Shown here: positions 62,418 through 64,000 of the stretch, in pieces
Numbering within the stretch: position 1 is the stretch's first letter
Layout: each line of letters opens with the position of its first letter
DNA from: Alcanivorax limicola
Lineage (GTDB): Bacteria; Pseudomonadota; Gammaproteobacteria; Pseudomonadales; Alcanivoracaceae
Direction of reading: 5' to 3'
Assembly (NCBI RefSeq): GCF_019931215.1
Contig: NZ_JAIOUB010000004.1
Span: 62,001 to 126,000, forward strand
Length of the DNA: 64,000 nt
Position numbers and translations under genes: made by a program
The notes under the pieces: generated by a model
The model's database searches: none
Seen by the model: only the letters and a program-made list of their open reading frames with translations
What the model was told of the DNA's origin: nothing

Positions 62418-62864
62418 ATGAGCGCCATCAAGGCCCGTCTTACGGACGCCATGAAAGATGCCATGCGAGCCAAGGACAGTGTCCGTCTGGGCACTATCCG
62501 TATGGTGCTGGCCGCGCTCAAGCAGGTGGAAGTGGACGAGCGCATCGAGCTGGATGACAGCCGCGTGCTCGCCATTTTCGACAAGCAGCTCAAGCAACGT
62601 CAGGACGCCGCCCGCCAGTACGCCGACGCGGGCCGTCAGGAACTGGCTGACATTGAGCTGGCAGAGATTGAGGTACTGCGGGAGTTCATGCCGCAACCGC
62701 TCTCGGATGACGAGATCGATGCGCTGATCACCCGGGCGATTGCCGACAGCGGCGCTGCCGGCATGCAGGACATGGGCAAGGTCATGGGCCTGCTCAAGCC
62801 GCAATTGCAGGGCCGCGCCGACATGGGCGCCGTCAGCGGCAAGATCCGCGCGCGATTGCAGTAA
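62418..62864 (+). CDS. GatB/YqeY domain protein
   Basis: 148-residue helical protein of the YqeY family, related to the C-terminal domain of GatB. MKDAMRAKDSVRLGTIRMVLAALK, ILEQ-like QRQDAARQYADAGRQEL and GMQDMGKVMGLLKPQLQGRADM. Role uncertain, thought to touch tRNA. Commonly between rpsU and dnaG. Confidence 0.95.
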   Translation: MSAIKARLTDAMKDAMRAKDSVRLGTIRMVLAALKQVEVDERIELDDSRVLAIFDKQLKQRQDAARQYADAGRQELADIELAEIEVLREFMPQPLSDDEIDALITRAIADSGAAGMQDMGKVMGLLKPQLQGRADMGAVSGKIRARLQ

Positions 62865-63079
62865 CACCGGGCAGCTCGCCAACACTACCCTTGAACCACC
62901 CCCCTCTCTCGTTTTCCTGACTTGCCGTCACACGCTTGTCGGCGCGCTCGTGTCCCAGCCAGGGGAACGAGGTATCCGTGCTGGGCGGCCTGCGCCATGC
63001 AGGCTACACTGGCGTCCTGATTCCATGGCGCATTGGCCACCACACTCGACCACACTCAACAGCAACCGATACGGCACTC

Positions 63080-64000
63080 ATGTCACGCATCCCCGAGGCT
63101 TTTGTTCAGGACCTGCTCGCCCGCACTGATCTGGTGGAACTGATCGATGCGCGCGTACCCCTGAAAAAGACCGGCCGCAATTACAGTGCCTGTTGCCCGT
63201 TTCATAACGAAAAGACGCCCTCTTTCACCGTCGCCCCGGACAAACAGTTCTATTACTGCTTCGGCTGCGGCGCCAAAGGCAACGCCGTGGGCTTCCTGAT
63301 GGAATACGAGCACCTCAGCTTCCCGGAAGCCGTCAAACAGCTGGCCGACAAGGCCGGCGTGGAAGTGCCCCGAGAACGCCCGGAGACCGCCCAGGACGTG
63401 GCCCGCAAGGATCAGGTGCAACGCATCCTCGACCTGCTGTCCCGCGCCGACCGCTATTACCGCCAGCAGCTCAAGAGCGCCCCGGAGCGCCAGAGCGCCG
63501 TGACCTACCTCAAGGGGCGCGGCCTGAGCGGCACCGTCGCCGCCCGCTTCGGCCTCGGCTTTGCCCCGCCGGGCTTTGATAACCTGATGACCAGCCTGTC
63601 CCTGGATCAGCCAGGCCTGGATCTGGCCCTGGAAGCGGGCCTGCTGGTGCGCCGTGACGACACCGGCCGCACCTACGACAAGTTCCGCGACCGCATCATG
63701 TTCCCGATCCGCGACACCCGCGGCCGCACCATCGGCTTCGGCGGGCGCCTGCTCGGCGACGGCAAACCCAAATACCTGAACTCCCCGGAAACCCCGGTGT
63801 TCCACAAGGGCCGCGAACTCTACGGCCTGTGGGAGTGGCGCCAGAGCCGTGACAAGTCACCGCAACTGTTCGTGGTGGAGGGCTACATGGACGTCATCGC
63901 CCTGGCCCAGCACGGCATCGATAACGCCGTGGCCACCCTCGGCACCGCCACCACCGAGGACCACGCCCAGAAGCTGTTCCGCCAGGTCGATGAAGTGGTG
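63080..64000 (+). CDS. dnaG: DNA primase (5' part)
   Basis: First 307 residues; the gene runs off the right edge. The CHC2 zinc finger has Cys39, His42, Cys60 and Cys63 (CPFHNEKTPSF and YYCFGCGAKGN). Then the polymerase core GFAPPGFDNL, FRDRIMFPIRDTRGRTIGFGGR and the TOPRIM start LFVVEGYMDVIAL. Makes RNA primers at the fork. It begins 215 bp after yqeY. Confidence 0.98.
   Translation, partial: MSRIPEAFVQDLLARTDLVELIDARVPLKKTGRNYSACCPFHNEKTPSFTVAPDKQFYYCFGCGAKGNAVGFLMEYEHLSFPEAVKQLADKAGVEVPRERPETAQDVARKDQVQRILDLLSRADRYYRQQLKSAPERQSAVTYLKGRGLSGTVAARFGLGFAPPGFDNLMTSLSLDQPGLDLALEAGLLVRRDDTGRTYDKFRDRIMFPIRDTRGRTIGFGGRLLGDGKPKYLNSPETPVFHKGRELYGLWEWRQSRDKSPQLFVVEGYMDVIALAQHGIDNAVATLGTATTEDHAQKLFRQVDEVV

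Noticed and set aside
63083-63805. A 240-codon minus-strand frame at the right end
   Set aside because: Antisense to dnaG, whose zinc finger and core motifs are clear.

Overview
The window is about 64 kb of GC-rich chromosome from a gammaproteobacterium. Gene content and order point to the Pseudomonas/Alcanivorax side of the class: accBC-prmA-dusB-fis-purHD-retS, then coq7-speD-osmC-vfr, trpEGDC, amgK-murU, lptD-surA-pdxA-rsmA-apaGH and rpsU-yqeY-dnaG are blocks remembered from Pseudomonas aeruginosa and its marine relatives. An Alcanivorax-like host is an inference; there is no rRNA gene here to test it. I found no tRNA, rRNA, CRISPR array, transposase or integrase.

Layout. 1-5.7 kb: accB (5' end missing), accC, prmA, a zinc-ribbon/DUF3426 membrane protein, dusB and fis, closed by a clear terminator. 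5.7-12.7 kb: purH, purD, a protein with two cyclic-nucleotide-binding domains plus a rhodanese domain, and a RetS-like hybrid sensor kinase whose ATP-binding domain looks degenerate. 12.7-17.6 kb: a Ycf46-type AAA ATPase, coq7, speD, an OsmC protein and the CRP-family regulator vfr, which lies behind five tandem 11-bp repeats. 17.6-25.5 kb: an accessory block between vfr and trpC. It holds a four-gene ABC-export operon read leftward from a textbook SoxR-type promoter, the SoxR-type regulator itself, a TraX homologue, small membrane and PepSY proteins, a peroxiredoxin, and a roughly 530-bp non-coding region built from nested inverted repeats.

25.5-40 kb: the trp operon (minus strand), an RND efflux pair with a divergent TetR regulator and twin operators, a PNPOx-like protein, a lipoprotein, an Old Yellow Enzyme with a divergent HxlR regulator, and two membrane signalling proteins. 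40-49.7 kb: a gamma-carbonic-anhydrase-like protein, rpe, murU and amgK (cell-wall recycling), then the envelope and RNA-maintenance operon lptD-surA-pdxA-rsmA-apaG-apaH. 49.7-54.7 kb: the stress operon prkA-yeaH-spoVR behind a long AT-rich leader. 54.7-64 kb: an NADH:quinone reductase-like flavoprotein, an EamA transporter, cca, folM, folK and folB, plsY, a 32-bp perfect inverted repeat, tsaD, and rpsU-yqeY-dnaG (dnaG runs off the end).

Most of the window is housekeeping. The most unusual parts are the SoxR promoter with its ABC operon, the nested inverted-repeat region with its terminator complementarity, the CbpA-like/RetS-like pair near vfr, the 11-bp repeat array before vfr, and a recurring habit of short exact tandem duplications at gene ends.
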